Shown piece after piece: positions 23,001 through 34,700 of a stretch of DNA of 64,000 bases. Every line of letters starts with the position of its first letter. Positions within the stretch are counted from its first letter, which is position 1. Source of the DNA: Lunularia cruciata (lineage: Eukaryota > Streptophyta > Marchantiopsida > Lunulariales > Lunulariaceae); the NCBI GenBank assembly GCA_948567375.1, contig OX419761.1, forward strand, positions 49,142,243-49,206,242, read 5' to 3'. The position numbers and the translations under genes were made by a program. The notes beneath the pieces are model-generated. The model had not been told where the DNA came from. It saw only the letters and a list, made by a program, of their open reading frames with translations, and made no database searches.

Positions 23001-24862
23001 TTGGGGACATTCCCAATATCTGCTACTAGTTGGGGTAGATCCTGGTCCTCATACATGGCTCTTGGGGTTTAGGACGTTCAGGAATTTTTTTCAGTTTCGA
23101 CACATTCACGCCATGACATAACTAGTCTAATACAACTTAAACTCTGACTCAAAACATTGATCCTCGAAGTTACACTTGCTCCAACTTAACCTCATCTGCA
23201 GGTAAGTAAGATTTTTAATACACTCTCTACAGTAGAATTACCAATCATCGAGATTACCTTTATTAGCACTAATCCTCGTCTGCAAGTACGAGCTAACAGG
23301 AGACCTCGCCCACCACTATGTGTGAACGACTCTATGAGGGATTTACTTCTCTGACCTTGTTCACAAGATAATCTCTTGTTTAGTCCTACGTGGGTACAGA
23401 ACGGTGTTCTGACAAATGGGTTCCATAATCTTTTCTCAATATGTGCAACTACAAGGCCTAGATTTACAGTAGTGATATAACAAGTCAGATTCACATGCTT
23501 ACCTCTCTCAGTAACTGACAGCTATGAAGACTTTCCTATGTTATTCTCAAATGTCATAATCAGTCCGGTCGGACGTGGGTATGGAACTGTGTTGTTAACT
23601 ACGATTTCTATATTACGTTACTCAAACATAATAATATTACAAGTCAGACTGTAAATGATTACGTGGTTACTGGCTTAGTCAAACTGACTGCCTTTGTGTT
23701 CTATTCAATGTAGTGCCCTATACGTGGTGGACCTAGTGAAGTTCCGTCAATCCGCAGCTGGAGATAGTTTACGTGTATTTTACGAGAGCTTGAGCAAAGA
23801 TCCGAACAGTCTCTCGAATCTTGATCAGGTACATCTCATCTATCCTCAGTAGCGGCCGCATGCTCATCAAGACTAGGCAAATGATGCCTCTATGAATGCC
23901 TGATAAAAAAGGGCTCAACTAGACCAAATTCTAAAAGTTTACTGTATGTATCTGGATATTAGGTGCGCAGTCTTTAACAACTTTGTAGTTCGTCCCATAT
24001 GTTCCTCCAGATAGGGGATGAGCTGCAAGATATTATACACAATCTACATATAGGAACGTTGTCCACATATTATGTAACACTCCGATCTGCGGTACATCAG
24101 TTGATTAACTTACTACTTGTGGTCGAATCTCATCAGGATCTACCGAATTATGCACAGCATAATGTTCCGATATTTTCGCTGCCACAACAATGGCTATGGT
24201 GTGAGTCATGGTGTGGCAATGGCACCAAGGCCCAGGCAAAGACTATTGATCTTTGCAACAATCCCCAGACCAAGGAGCCAAAGTTGGAGGTTTGTGTCCT
24301 TTGTCTCCATTCTCATAGTTGTGGACTCGGTGTTTGGAACATCTTGAACTTGTGCGTCTTAGGAGACGACAATCAGCTATATTCTCTTTCAATGAATTTA
24401 CCCATGATCTCTCAATTTCGTTTGTCTGCTGGCCAGTGGGTGATTATAATGCTATATGATTACACTCGTTCTTCCTTATCGTTACCAGACATCTCATGAG
24501 ATAAGATTCGGTCCATACTGTTCTCCAGAGAAAGGGAAATTCAGATCTGCATTGACTTTTAAAAGTCGCTAGCTTTCCAGATTTCAGAACTCTACACCTT
24601 GCGCTGAGAACCTGCATCTTTAACTGCCATCAGTCACAGATTTTCAATCTGTTTTTGCTGCTGTGTATGACAGGGTGCAAGACGTATTGTTGCTGAATGG
24701 CCTGCTCTTGATGAGGAAGCCCGGCAGTTTACAGCAAGAATATTTACTTCCGAGAGCACGGAACCGGTGTTAGAATCACATGCAAATGAGCATGTCCTAG
24801 AGAGGATTGACACTCCATTAGTGGAGTCCAACGTGGATTTGGAATCTAAGTCAGAACTTTAG
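8088..24862 (+). CDS. UGGT: UDP-glucose:glycoprotein glucosyltransferase (UGGT), complete, 37 exons
   Basis: UGGT re-glucosylates misfolded N-glycoproteins in the ER lumen so that calnexin/calreticulin rebind them. Exons: 8088-8263, 8739-9140, 9456-9609, 9766-9937, 10101-10174, 10313-10409, 10928-11040, 11349-11464, 11633-11690, 11966-12118, 12376-12474, 13604-13759, 14098-14166, 14322-14404, 14635-14797, 15844-15984, 16113-16218, 16365-16459, 16812-16927, 17070-17283, 17399-17467, 17620-17765, 17965-18066, 18219-18366, 18714-18770, 18959-19089, 19346-19434, 19541-19899, 20997-21095, 21241-21314, 21534-21636, 22192-22350, 22481-22621, 22757-22800, 23714-23828, 24137-24289, 24674-24862. All are GT-AG and in phase, 1644 residues, close to the family's usual length. 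A signal peptide spans about residues 14-34. The thioredoxin-like folding-sensor half starts with [16 protein letters not shown]. The C-terminal GT24 (GT-A) domain spans about 1330-1600, with the metal-binding DAD at about 1436-1438 ([19 protein letters not shown]) and the conserved WLWCESWCG. The protein ends KSEL, like an ER-retrieval signal. Intron 11 holds a mitochondrial insertion. Exon borders are manual. Confidence 0.95.
12577..12615 (+). repeat. 16-bp direct repeat at the left side of the mitochondrial insertion
   Basis: AACCCGACAGTTGTTT occurs at 12577-12592 and 12600-12615, period 23, in UGGT intron 11. It lies where the sequence changes character toward the mitochondrial segment, so it may mark the insertion border. 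Confidence 0.7.
13041..13099 (+). pseudogene. rrn18: 3'-terminal fragment of mitochondrial small-subunit rRNA (rrn18-like)
   Basis: It contains the universal decoding-site stretch AAGTCGTAACAAGGTAGCC followed by GGGCAACCTGTGGCTGGATT. The tail GGCTGGATTGACTCC resembles plant mitochondrial SSU rRNA, which ends in GGATTGAATCC, rather than plastid 16S, which ends in GGATCACCTCC. Sequence upstream of about 13041 no longer aligns with the expected helix 44 region, so only the end is kept. It sits inside a protein-gene intron and is not a functional rRNA gene. Confidence 0.8.
13384..13426. repeat. GC-rich foldback, 14-bp perfect arms, 15-base loop
   Basis: TCGTCAAGCCATTT at 13384-13397 is the exact inverse complement of AAATGGCTTGACGA at 13413-13426. 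The 15-base centre is itself GC-rich and partly self-complementary, so the stem can extend with a mismatch. It lies within the mitochondria-derived segment, where such hairpins commonly occur as spacer or RNA-processing elements. Confidence 0.85.
15058..15809 (+). repeat. exact 15-bp direct repeats flanking 722 bp of UGGT intron 15
   Basis: AATATCCAATCAGCT occurs at 15058-15072 and 15795-15809. The segment between fills most of the 1046-base intron 15 and holds no coding potential. The repeats could be a target-site duplication of an unidentified insertion, or chance retention from an old duplication. Confidence 0.6.
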
Positions 24863-26470
24863 ATTGCGGTCGGTTTCAATTTTGTCTGAGTCTCCACATT
24901 TGTCAACCCTCTAAAATTTGTTAAAGGTTACCGTTGAATCATCTTTTTGACTGCTTTGCACCTTCCTTGCTTTTTCCATTGGATTCCGCCAGATCACAAG
25001 TCATCATGTTTCGAGATGACAGAATCCACAACCGAGAAACAAGACTACCGACGGATGTGCATTATTCATCAACTGTTGGCTTCCTTGTTTCGGAAATGGT
25101 AACACCTGCAAGGGATGCATCCATCATAGACGGAGATTTATTAGCTCTGCACTGGAGTTCAATACTTAAGTTCGAATGACAGTCAATGCACGAAGAATAT
25201 CACAGTAGATATGATAGTAGGTTCTTCTATTGCCAATGTTTCCCATCTAGCAGTAGATTGTGCGAAATCTACTGCTTTTATCCAATTTAAGGAGACTGCA
25301 GTCAAGTCCAGTCGCCAACATAACCATTCGATCGCGTCAATTGTTCAGCTTTTGTTCATAGGTGAAATTCAAGAACTGTATCTAACATCGTATGTTTTTA
25401 TTCCATATTCAAAGTTTTGGAATTAACATGAGGGTCCAGCTGGACCTTTTTGTAAATCATGCCTCCAAATGATAAATAAATATGGGAAAAATTGGTCAAG
25501 AGGCTCCATGTAAATCAATCATACAAGGACGAAAAGTAGTACACAAAGAACCTGAGGAAAGCGATAAACCGAAATGCAAGGAAAATTACTAAAAGGGTCT
25601 TAGGAGAGAACTCGTGTCAAATTTATCAAGAAGAACACCAGCTCTCTGTCCTTCCTAGTTTTCAATTTGGTATGTGTTTCAAGTAATAAGGATTGAGGGA
25701 TGCAGAAGAAGCAAAGCAGGAATGAAAAAAAGTAAAGAGTCACTCAAAACGCTTTAGATACCTTGTTGAAACTTTTTCTCATAAGATCACCGACTCTTTA
25801 ACTTTTTTGATATGTTCCCATTTGATTCAACTTTTGCCAATAATTGTCTGAATCAGTATGACTGAACCCGGTGGGAAGAAAAGCAAAAAAGAGAAACAAA
25901 AATCAATAAAATTGCCTTTAAAGGACTTGTGTGAAAATCTATCAAGCAAAACCATCAACTCTCACATTTCAATTTTAACTCAATTGTTAGTTAGTAAATT
26001 TACAAGTTTACATACTTACAAGGATGTGACCATTGCAGACCACTCTGCACCACCTCGAGTTCATGTAACAATAATGCCCAAAACAAATTTAAAAGAGATA
26101 ATATGAGCGAAAACTTGCAGAGAAGTTGTTCAACAAGTTGTTAATCGCAAATCTAACATGCTTCTTAAGTTCAAAATAAAATACAATTATAAAAAAAAGA
26201 TTATTTCTTGTCATAGAGTTTACTTAAAATATTACTAGGGTAAAACCCAGTCCATCATGCCCAGGTTTGTAAGCCCCAATATCATCCATAAGAATCGTTA
26301 AGGAAGGGTTAAGGAAGATCTCTAGATTTAGCAAGCAAGTATCTATTGCTTCTTCCAGAATAGGAGCATTACATTAGTGCACTTCCAATCGTTCAGGTCA
26401 TTGTTCAGATTGCACACAAGCTTATGCACATACATGTTAGCATGGTTCTTATTCTTCTTACTCACTTGAT
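24863..26470. other. UGGT 3' flank and AT-rich intergenic DNA
   Basis: The UGGT 3' untranslated region probably ends within about 600 bases; AATAAA-like signals occur near 25470. A lysine-rich open frame at 25858-26106 (82 codons) has no recognisable family and is probably chance or a pseudogene fragment. No other gene is visible. Confidence 0.4.
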
Positions 26471-27127
26471 TATGTTTTCATTATGCTAGAAGAGGACTTG
26501 TAGGGCATAGAGAGGTGGCTATTAGATTTTGTTGATTTTGAGTAGGGGGTTGTGCTACCTACAAGAGGAATCTATAAAGGCTACACATTTTAAGAGACAA
26601 GTTTTGCCAATTATGATAGTGTAGGATATTGTAAGGCAGGAGAGTTTAGTAGAGCAACATGAGTGCTACATCCTTTATCTATGGCTAGTCCAGTTGATGA
26701 GATTATCTCGTCCCTATACTTAATACATCCTATGGCAAGAGAGGGAGTACCATTAAATGTCTTTGATAATCAGCATGAGTAGCTTTTATGTCTTGATAGG
26801 TCAGTTTTTGCATAGACGTTGTGCATTGCCCCTCGCCTCTCGTCAAGAGGCTTGTCAAGGATAGTATATGAGCATTTTAGAGATTGCTTTCAAACACATG
26901 ATACTTCTAGTGGTTTTACTGAGCTATTTCAAGTGGTTGGAGCAATAAGGAGGAGAGATATTCCTACATCAGTAATTGGGTATTAGGTGCTAGTCAATTT
27001 CTCGTGATAGAGAAGGACATAGGGAACATTAGATTGATTGCTACAGGAAAGATCTTTTTGCATATGGTTAGCCACACCATTCTCCTTCAAAATCATTCTC
27101 ACTTTTGATAAGACCTCAAGCCATAAC

Positions 27128-29085
27128 AATTTGGAGTAGCTACACTTGGAGATTGTGAGGTTATATCTCTAAGCATTAGTGCACTCCTAGATATCTATTT
27201 GGAGTGGATTGTCCTATAGGTGGATGTTGAGAATGCTTTTAATAACATCTCATGGGCATCCATCTTTAGAGAGCTTAGGGAGGCCAATGGATCTTTGGGA
27301 AGTCTTATTCCTTTTGTGTGGTCTTTTCATGGCTCTCATGCTTCCCTTTACTACCAACAAGGTTATTCACAAGAGGGAGTCATCATCTTGGAGTCAATTG
27401 TCAATACATGATAGGGAGATCCTTTAAGGAGACCTTATTTGCCATGGCTCACTTTAGAGCTCTCTTATCTACTACTTTGGCCATGCTAGGTTGTGTATTT
27501 CCCTCCTTGGCAAACCACACATTGTAGGCCTTGTAGACCAGATTAGGCATACCTTTGACCACTTTACTATAAAGCATCATCTTGTAGGCTTGAGAGTCAA
27601 GGTGTCAAAGTGTAGAGCTTGGTTCCCTTTAGGTATCCCTTCACACCTTGAGCTCCCAAAGGAGTGTATTGCATCTATATATGGAATATGTATTCTTGGA
27701 GTACTAGTAAGATTTGAGGATCTTAAACGCAACCCTTGCAGAAGATATTCTCAATGTGGATGACCTTCTTCTACAAGGAGATCCACACATGGCATTTGGT
27801 CTACACTCCTCTAGTATTGCATGTCAACAAACTTACCTTGTTCACATGGTTCCCTCTTCTTTGACCTTCCCATCAAGTCTGAAAGCTTTGATAAGAGGAT
27901 TATCGTAGTCTTTGGTGATATCATTGGACCATGGACATTCAAGTGTGTGATAGCGGATTTGGCACCTAGATAAATATCTCTACCGATCTTGTGCAGAGGG
28001 GTAGGCCTATTGTCTATGGAGGAGATGACACTTTAGCAATTTTTGATAGTTTGGCTCTCTCTCAACACCCCTACTTTCCTCCCATTTGGTGGTTGCTGAT
28101 AGGCTAATTTTGGAGACATATGTGCCCAAGGTGGAGGAAGGATCCTTTTCTCTCTAGAGGTTATTATGGCAGACAAGAGATCATGGGCATGGAAGGACTT
28201 CCATCCTTTGCTTTACTACCATCAGAGTGGACTAGAGGTTTGCAGTCTTCCCAAAAGGAGTGACAATGTCAACATACACTACATTATCTCTCTTAGTTGA
28301 CTCATCTATTCCATGAGTTACAATGGCATGTCTTTGCTCTTGCTTTAGAAAGGGTGCACGCTCGTGGGTCCAAGCTTGACTTTGCATTAAGGCATTCTGA
28401 CTTTCAACAACTACTTTCTCTACAATGATGAGGTTCTACCTAGGTTTGGTCCACCCATTTGCATCTTCATTACTCACTTGTGAATGTAGTTCCACACTAG
28501 ATGCAACAACAATCCATATAACATTGTATTCCTTTGGAGGACAAATGATAACTACCCATGATGCCATCGAGGATATAGTGTTTGCCATGGCACGAGAGAG
28601 TGGGTACTCTTGCTTGGAGGGAACATTCATATGCTTTACAAACAACATGTGTTAGGGTAGATTCATACTTGGTCCGAGATGATCAGGTGACAATAGCGGA
28701 TGTTGTGGTTACAAACCCTATGCATGATGCAATTCTAGGAGGAGTGATTATTTATCCCTTGGATGTGCATTGAGTGGAGGAGCAGCATGCAAGGTCTCCA
28801 AGTATTGGAGTATGCAACGAGGTCACCCTTTTGTTTCTCTAGCCTTGGAGATATATGGAGTGATGGACATGGCATACGACACAATTGTCGGGGAATACAT
28901 CAAAGCTTATCATATTAGGAATCAAGGGTATCACTCTCACTCTCATACTTCATAACGTATTTTAGACAACATGTGTCTGTTGTTCTACCAAGAGCAATGG
29001 CTAGTGCAATCCATAGGAGAGCAATCACATTAGGTGATGGTTATTCGGATGCTCAAATAATTTGTAAATCTTACTACTTGCATAG
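27128..29085 (+). pseudogene. decayed LINE (non-LTR retrotransposon), reverse transcriptase plus R2-like C-terminus
   Basis: Several frames together spell a reverse transcriptase: QFGVATLGDCE near 27130, VDVENAFNNISWASIFRELR from 27217 (motif A region), GDPL near 27418, and CVFPSLANHT near 27500, where the catalytic ADD-type motif C has decayed to ANHT. The C-terminal part has LLTCECSSTLDATTIHITLY near 28460 (degenerate Cys/His knuckle) and VDSYLVRDDQVTIADVVVTN near 28650. The layout, a Cys/His knuckle then a D...D-x-V motif, resembles LINEs carrying a restriction-like endonuclease at the C-terminus (R2 type). Frame changes and stops run throughout, so it cannot be active. The 5' end is not defined; fragments may reach back to about 26.5 kb. 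Confidence 0.75.
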
Positions 29086-29124
29086 CTCATACATCTTAGG
29101 TGCGGTAGGGCAGATTTCTCTATA

Positions 29125-29225
29125 GATACTATCAGGGCTTAGCTCCATTTTACCTCTTGTGTCTCATCCTTGTAGGGCTTGATGGGGTCTTACTATCCTT
29201 TGTGATTTCTATGCAGTTGCTTTTT
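29125..29225 (+). repeat. dispersed repeat, copy 1 (LINE tail or similar)
   Basis: TTAGCTCCATTTTACCTC ... GGCTTGATGGGGTCTTACTA directly follows the decayed LINE. Similar sequence is found at about 30985-31085 and 37755-37845, so this is a dispersed repeat, possibly a 3' end shared by LINEs. Confidence 0.6.
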
Positions 29226-30583
29226 CTTCTTGCAAAAGAAAAGCAAAGGAACTTCGATGCTGCTAACACAAAGTAGAACAAATACTGGTTTCTAATCCTT
29301 GTTCCACTTAGTGTTAGCAACAGCAAAGGCTCGTGAGCTGGGAGGTAGATAGACTGACCCATTTTCTTACTGCCAAAGTGTGGCAATTGACGTGACATGA
29401 TTCAAACTCTGACAGCTGATGTGGCAACTAAACCTTTTGGATACAACCTAGTCACCCCACATATAGATTAGGGGGTTTCAAAAATAGTTTTGAGGGATGT
29501 CTACAAGATAAATAACAAAATTTGTAACTATTTTTAGTGAACTCTATAAGGAGATGAGGTGCTAATAAATGTTTAACTTCATAAATTTTTATATGGTATA
29601 TCACATGTAATTTGCATTCATTTATAAAAATCAGGCACAATATTAGGGATGTTTAGGATTTTTGTAGTGAAATAAATGATTGTCAAAAGAGATGATGTGA
29701 ATTCTTGAGAGAGCTACCATGTTTTTTTGGTGGGTGATTCTTAGAGTGGGATTTATGAAAAATTTTGGCGGATCCAAAATTCTGCTCTCAACTATTCAAA
29801 TTCAAATTCACCATCTGCAAATGTGAATGCTATGTGCAAATGCTCCTCTAATAAACTAAACTGGTGGGTTCTGTAGTTTGGCATTGGTGTGTTGGTTCAT
29901 TTCCATAGATTAGTACGGCCAAGGAGATAATGCGAGTTATGGAAAATGATTTGCATCATCTTGCGGCAACCAAGAAATTAATTGGAGGTCAAGGAATTTT
30001 ACTCCAAAAGTGCAACAAAAATTTAGCAAAAACCTAATTGCAATGCAGGCTCACATTTGGATGCAAAATCAACGGGCGCTATCAAGTGACTACTAGTGGC
30101 TTTCAGCGCCAACAAGCGACTATGGGAGCCAACGAGCTTTGAGCTTTAGGCACCATCGAGCAGCTACGAGCAGCTACGGCTGGCTATGAGCGGCAATGGG
30201 CAGCAACGAGCAACAACGAGCAATGAAAAGCAGCAACAAGCAAAATCTCATTTAATCCTAAATTAACACATTACTAATACATTATCGACCGACTACCAAT
30301 GGCAATGAGTAGCTACATGCACCATCGAGCGGCTACAAGCAATGATGAGAAAAATCTCATTTAATCCTAACACATTACACCGAGCGGCAACCAACGTTGA
30401 CCATATTCACCCTAAACCAGACATTTTATTAACCCTAATATGTAATTAATGCATTAAGGTGTGACAACCGCAAACTCCACATCCGTTATTTGTCAAGAAC
30501 CACCTCTTACAGAGTTTGCTAATAAAAAGGAACTTTGCCAAAACTACACCGTGTGACTCTTTCTTCCTCTTTCTGCACGGAGT
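29226..30583. other. intergenic DNA with a degenerate GAGCAGCTACGAGC-type repeat
   Basis: No gene seen. Between about 30070 and 30240, and again near 30290-30340, short variants of the words GAGCAGCTACGAG, GGCAATGGGCAGC and CAACGAGC recur with irregular spacing, a degenerate short tandem repeat. Two similar CTCATTTAATCCTAA stretches follow them (near 30246 and 30357). Confidence 0.5.
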
Positions 30584-30779
30584 ACCAATTTAGTCAATGC
30601 TTAGTAATAATCTATATGAAAATATACAAAACTTCATAGAACTATTTCTAAAACCCCTATTATGTTCCCAACGGGAAGATGTGATCCACACCCCTACCAA
30701 TTTAGTCACTGCTTCATAATAATCTATATGAAAATATACAAAACTTCATAAAACTATTTCTAAAACCCCTATTATGTTC
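30584..30779 (+). repeat. 84-bp direct repeat, two copies, period 112
   Basis: The copies at 30584-30667 and 30696-30779 both begin ACCAATTTAGTCA and contain TCTATATGAAAATATACAAA and CTAAAACCCCTATTATGTTC, differing at only a few bases. They are separated by 28 unique bases. The near identity indicates a recent local duplication. Confidence 0.9.
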
Positions 30780-30984
30780 AGATGACCATGATAGTGAATG
30801 ACGAATCTCCAATCAAGGAGTTACTATTTCCCACCTGCGGATGGCGAGTACATTTTCCCACTGCGGGAGACATGTCTCGCCATTTTCTATGTAATGAAAG
30901 TTCAATTGTTCTTAGTTCCATTAAGTCAGCTTTCTTATACCAATAATATGGGGGTTTTAGCACCGGTTTTCTCGTACCAATAGT

Positions 30985-31085
30985 ATTGAGGTTTATTTAG
31001 CACCATTTTACCTCTGATGTCTTGTCTTACATTTAATAGGTTTGATAGGGCTTTTATCGTTCTTATTATCCTACGCGCGGTCACC
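30985..31085 (+). repeat. dispersed repeat, copy 2
   Basis: TTTAGCACCATTTTACCTCT ... GGTTTGATAGGGCTTTTATC matches the copy after the LINE (29125-29225) and the one at 37755-37845. Confidence 0.55.
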
Positions 31086-31799
31086 TTGTTCTTCTACGTG
31101 GTTGGTGGTGAAGTGACAATACACCTGGACAGTAGGACAAGAAGTTCTGGAGACAGAATGAAGGTCCGAACAGAATGTTATGCTGACACAAGGGCACTAC
31201 TTGGTGGTGAACGGAGATTCTAATCCGTCATCTGCCTACGATATCCAGGACGGAATCTTCCTTACATCAGATTAGCAGGAGGTTAGTGACCATAGGAGCG
31301 GAGATTACCGCGTACTACCAGCTCCATCCATACTCAGCTCCCCTTTTCTGACAGCTGAGTATGGACATGCAGGCTGAACGGAGGAAATGGCGGCCGTCAA
31401 GAAATTCTGTTCTTCCTTCGTAACGGGAATACCGGTAGAAGTCAGTCATTCAGTGGGGAGAGATTCGTATGACGTTATGCCCTATTTGGCGCGAACGAAG
31501 CAATTAGCGGAAGAATCAATTGTCCCGTGCCGTCTGATGAGGAATGAGGGAGACAGTAGTTGTTTCTGCTGTCTCCGAGGAACTGGACTTTGGGTCATGA
31601 AAGTCTTGAGGAGGTTTTCGGAGATCGAACGTGGAGTGTCTAACGTCACAATGGATTGGTTGTTATTTCGTTGCCCTAAATCAGTGACTCTGACCGGCGG
31701 CCTGATTGATGAAGAATGTGAAACAAGGAGACGGGAGGTTAGTGAATTTGGTTGAGTTGGGTTAATTTGGAGCTGATTTTGATGCACGGAGCCGGAGGG
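31086..31799 (+). promoter_or_regulatory. upstream region of QTRT2
   Basis: About 700 bases between a dispersed repeat and the QTRT2 start, probably holding promoter and 5' leader. No TATA box was identified. An open frame at 31387-31755 (122 codons) has no recognisable family and ends before the QTRT2 ATG; it may be chance. Confidence 0.35.
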
Positions 31800-34700
31800 A
31801 TGAAGTTTTTGGTGCAAGCATGGAGCTCGGGAGCTCGAGCGGGGTCGCTGCTATTAGGAGAATTGCAGCTGGAAACCCCTTGCCTGCTCATGCTGACGAG
31901 GAAGGGGTTGCCGGCTTTCATCACTCATGATCTGTTGGAAAATCTGCATCCAGATGCATGTGCCTTGCAAGTTAGCCCGATTCATTTGTAAGCATGCTTC
32001 TGACTTCGTGCGATGGTTCCATTGTTATGTTGTGCCGTCGTTATGAGATAGTTGCGTTTTGTTGTTAAATTGTGTATCAAGTTGCTTCAGAGCCAGCAAA
32101 TGTATATCAATTCAGCAATTTCCAACTTCAGACGTGCTGGATCCACGCATGTCCTCTCACTCGTTACCATGCATTGTATTGCTGTGCCCTGTACCCTTCG
32201 TCTTTGAACAACTGCATGTAAGTCTCTGCAGTAAATTATACGCCCGAGCTACTTTACTGCTTCAAAGTTTTGGTTTGGACTTGCATTGTGGTTTAGTAAA
32301 GCGGCAACCACAGCTGCTTGTTTCTCGAAATTCACCATCAAATCTGCTACTAGAGGGAAATATCCGAGGCTGATCCACTAATGAGCACATTAAGAGACTG
32401 TAGACAGGTTCTGTTAGAAATGCTATGCTGAGAATTGTTCTTGTCAAAGATTTGTTGGACGTGCGATGCAAGCTGTGGTGGAACATAGAGTTTTTGCCTC
32501 CGTGATTTCATTGTTTTCAAATTGAGAGGTTGATTGATTGATCGGTTTTTGAATATTTGTTCAGCTTGGAGGGTCCTCCTCCGAACATCGTGGCATCGGT
32601 GGGAGGAATTCACAAGTTGCTGTGCTTGCATAAGCGTGCCGTAGTTGGAATCGCTCGTGATTCTCTGGGCTTCGAGACCGACGGTGAGAATGGAACTAAG
32701 TTCGGAGCTGCTTTCGAGACGTCGGCCGGACGCCGCGTGGTACAGACGCCATCAACTTCTTGCAATTTGGGATCCCGGAAGTGCAGAATTGCTTAAGTTG
32801 TTGCACAGCATTTGTTACTCACCATGAACTTTGGTGAACAGGTTACGCCGCAAAAGTACATGGAAGCGGTTAATGCCATGAAGCCAGATATATGGGCGGC
32901 ACTGCCAGATGAGGTTCCTGCCTGGGTTACGACTAAACGCAACCGTGTGTCGGTAGACCGCACAATCCAGTGGCTGGATGAGTGTCTCTCGCTGAATACC
33001 GTATGACGCGACCCCACCAACTTCATTCGCACGTTGCTGGAGCTCATTTATCTTAGTCGAGCTGCTTCCTCGCTTCGAGGATCAGTTCTGCTATTAGAAA
33101 TTTCAGAACGCTTGTCACTCTTCTCTCTAATACGTGGGACCAGCTCTCCTGGACTGAGACGCATAGGATTTATGTTCTTCCCTGCCATAGTTTCTGAAAG
33201 GTCCCGATGCTTCCTGCTCTGGGTAGAAGTTGAAACAATCTCGCTCTTATGTGGAACATGCAGGTCCAGAACAGTAACGCGCTGGGAGTTGTGGTTGGAG
33301 GTAGTGATGTTGAACAGCGTAAACGCTCAGCGCAAGCGACAGCCCTCCGGAATGTTGCAGGTTTTCTTCGTTGCACAATCAAATTTCAACCGCAATCCCG
33401 TCGTTCAATGCCTTTTAGTAGACAGACAGGGTGTGCAATGATACCCGGCTATAAACTTTCGCATCCATTTTCCTTTGTGACACCTGAAAGCTCTATTGAG
33501 ATATTCTATTAGGAGGTTCAGTACGTAGACGAGAGTTATCTAGACGAGAGATTGTGATTACTCGAACTTGAAACCAATCACTTGTTATAGCCGCTAAAAG
33601 AATGAGACTGGTTTATGGGCATATTCATGTTAGTAGTTGGAGATAGTCATCTGTCGGGACCACGCTTTAGAAGCTCAGTCAATTTTGTCGTCGCGCTGCA
33701 GGCTTCTCTGTGGGTGGATTTGGACTAGGTGAAAGTCCGGAGGAACGAGGACATCTATTAGGATCTACCATCGTACGACGATCGCAACTTGCAACTCTCA
33801 CAAGCTCTGTATTGTGCTCCTGAGTCCTGATAGCAGGGTTTGTGTCTAGCTGGTATAGTATTGCGGATCTAAACGACAACATCAGTGCTACTTTTCGGGA
33901 TCTTCTTCATCCTTAGCATCTGCAAGTCGCAAGGAAGGAGAATTGTCTTGTAGGCCAGGGCTGGTTTTGATGCTCTAGCTCTGGGTTGCAGGAATGCCTA
34001 CCACAAGAGAAGGTACGACACATCAGTGGTCTCGGAATGCCTGGTAAGGTTACAAGTTCTCAAGTAGACATATTTGTGACCTAGACCTCTCGTTTTGTAC
34101 GTTAGCATCTCCGTTAGTTGAATGGATTATAACCCTAGAAAACAGCGCAGAAGGTACGGGCTGTTTACGATGGTGCTCAACGATTGTCTAACCCTGGATG
34201 CGGTGTTCTACTAGACAGCGAGCTGATAGTCAAGAGTACATCTGTTCTGACACATTTTTCTCTACGTTTCATGCGTCAATAGAGGAGGTACTGGAGGCGG
34301 TGGCCGGTGGTATTGACCTTTTCGATAGCATATATCCCCACACACTTACCATGGGAGGATTTGCGATGATTTTTTCTGTCACTATGGAGCAGAAGAATGG
34401 CTATCATGACGTGCCTTCGGTGGAAATGCCATATACCGGTGGGGACTTAGGGAAGATAAATTTGCACTCTGTGATCCACAGGTATGGTTGAGAGTTCGTT
34501 TCTTGGAATATCCGTGAAGAAACACCCGCTTTATGTATGAACTGCCAGTGAACTGCACGTGTTTCAAACAGTGACAGTCTCGATGTATGTTAGGCAATGG
34601 CCGATAGGATCTAATCGGTGGATAATATTTCATACTTAGTTTTCTTGCTAGCAGCTTATCTTTCATCTAACTTTAAACACCACTGGCACTGATGTGTTCT

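Noticed and set aside
31387-31755. 122-codon open frame upstream of QTRT2 as a separate gene
   Set aside because: No family, unremarkable composition, and it lies in the presumed promoter and leader of QTRT2; an overlapping antisense frame of similar length shows such frames occur by chance here.
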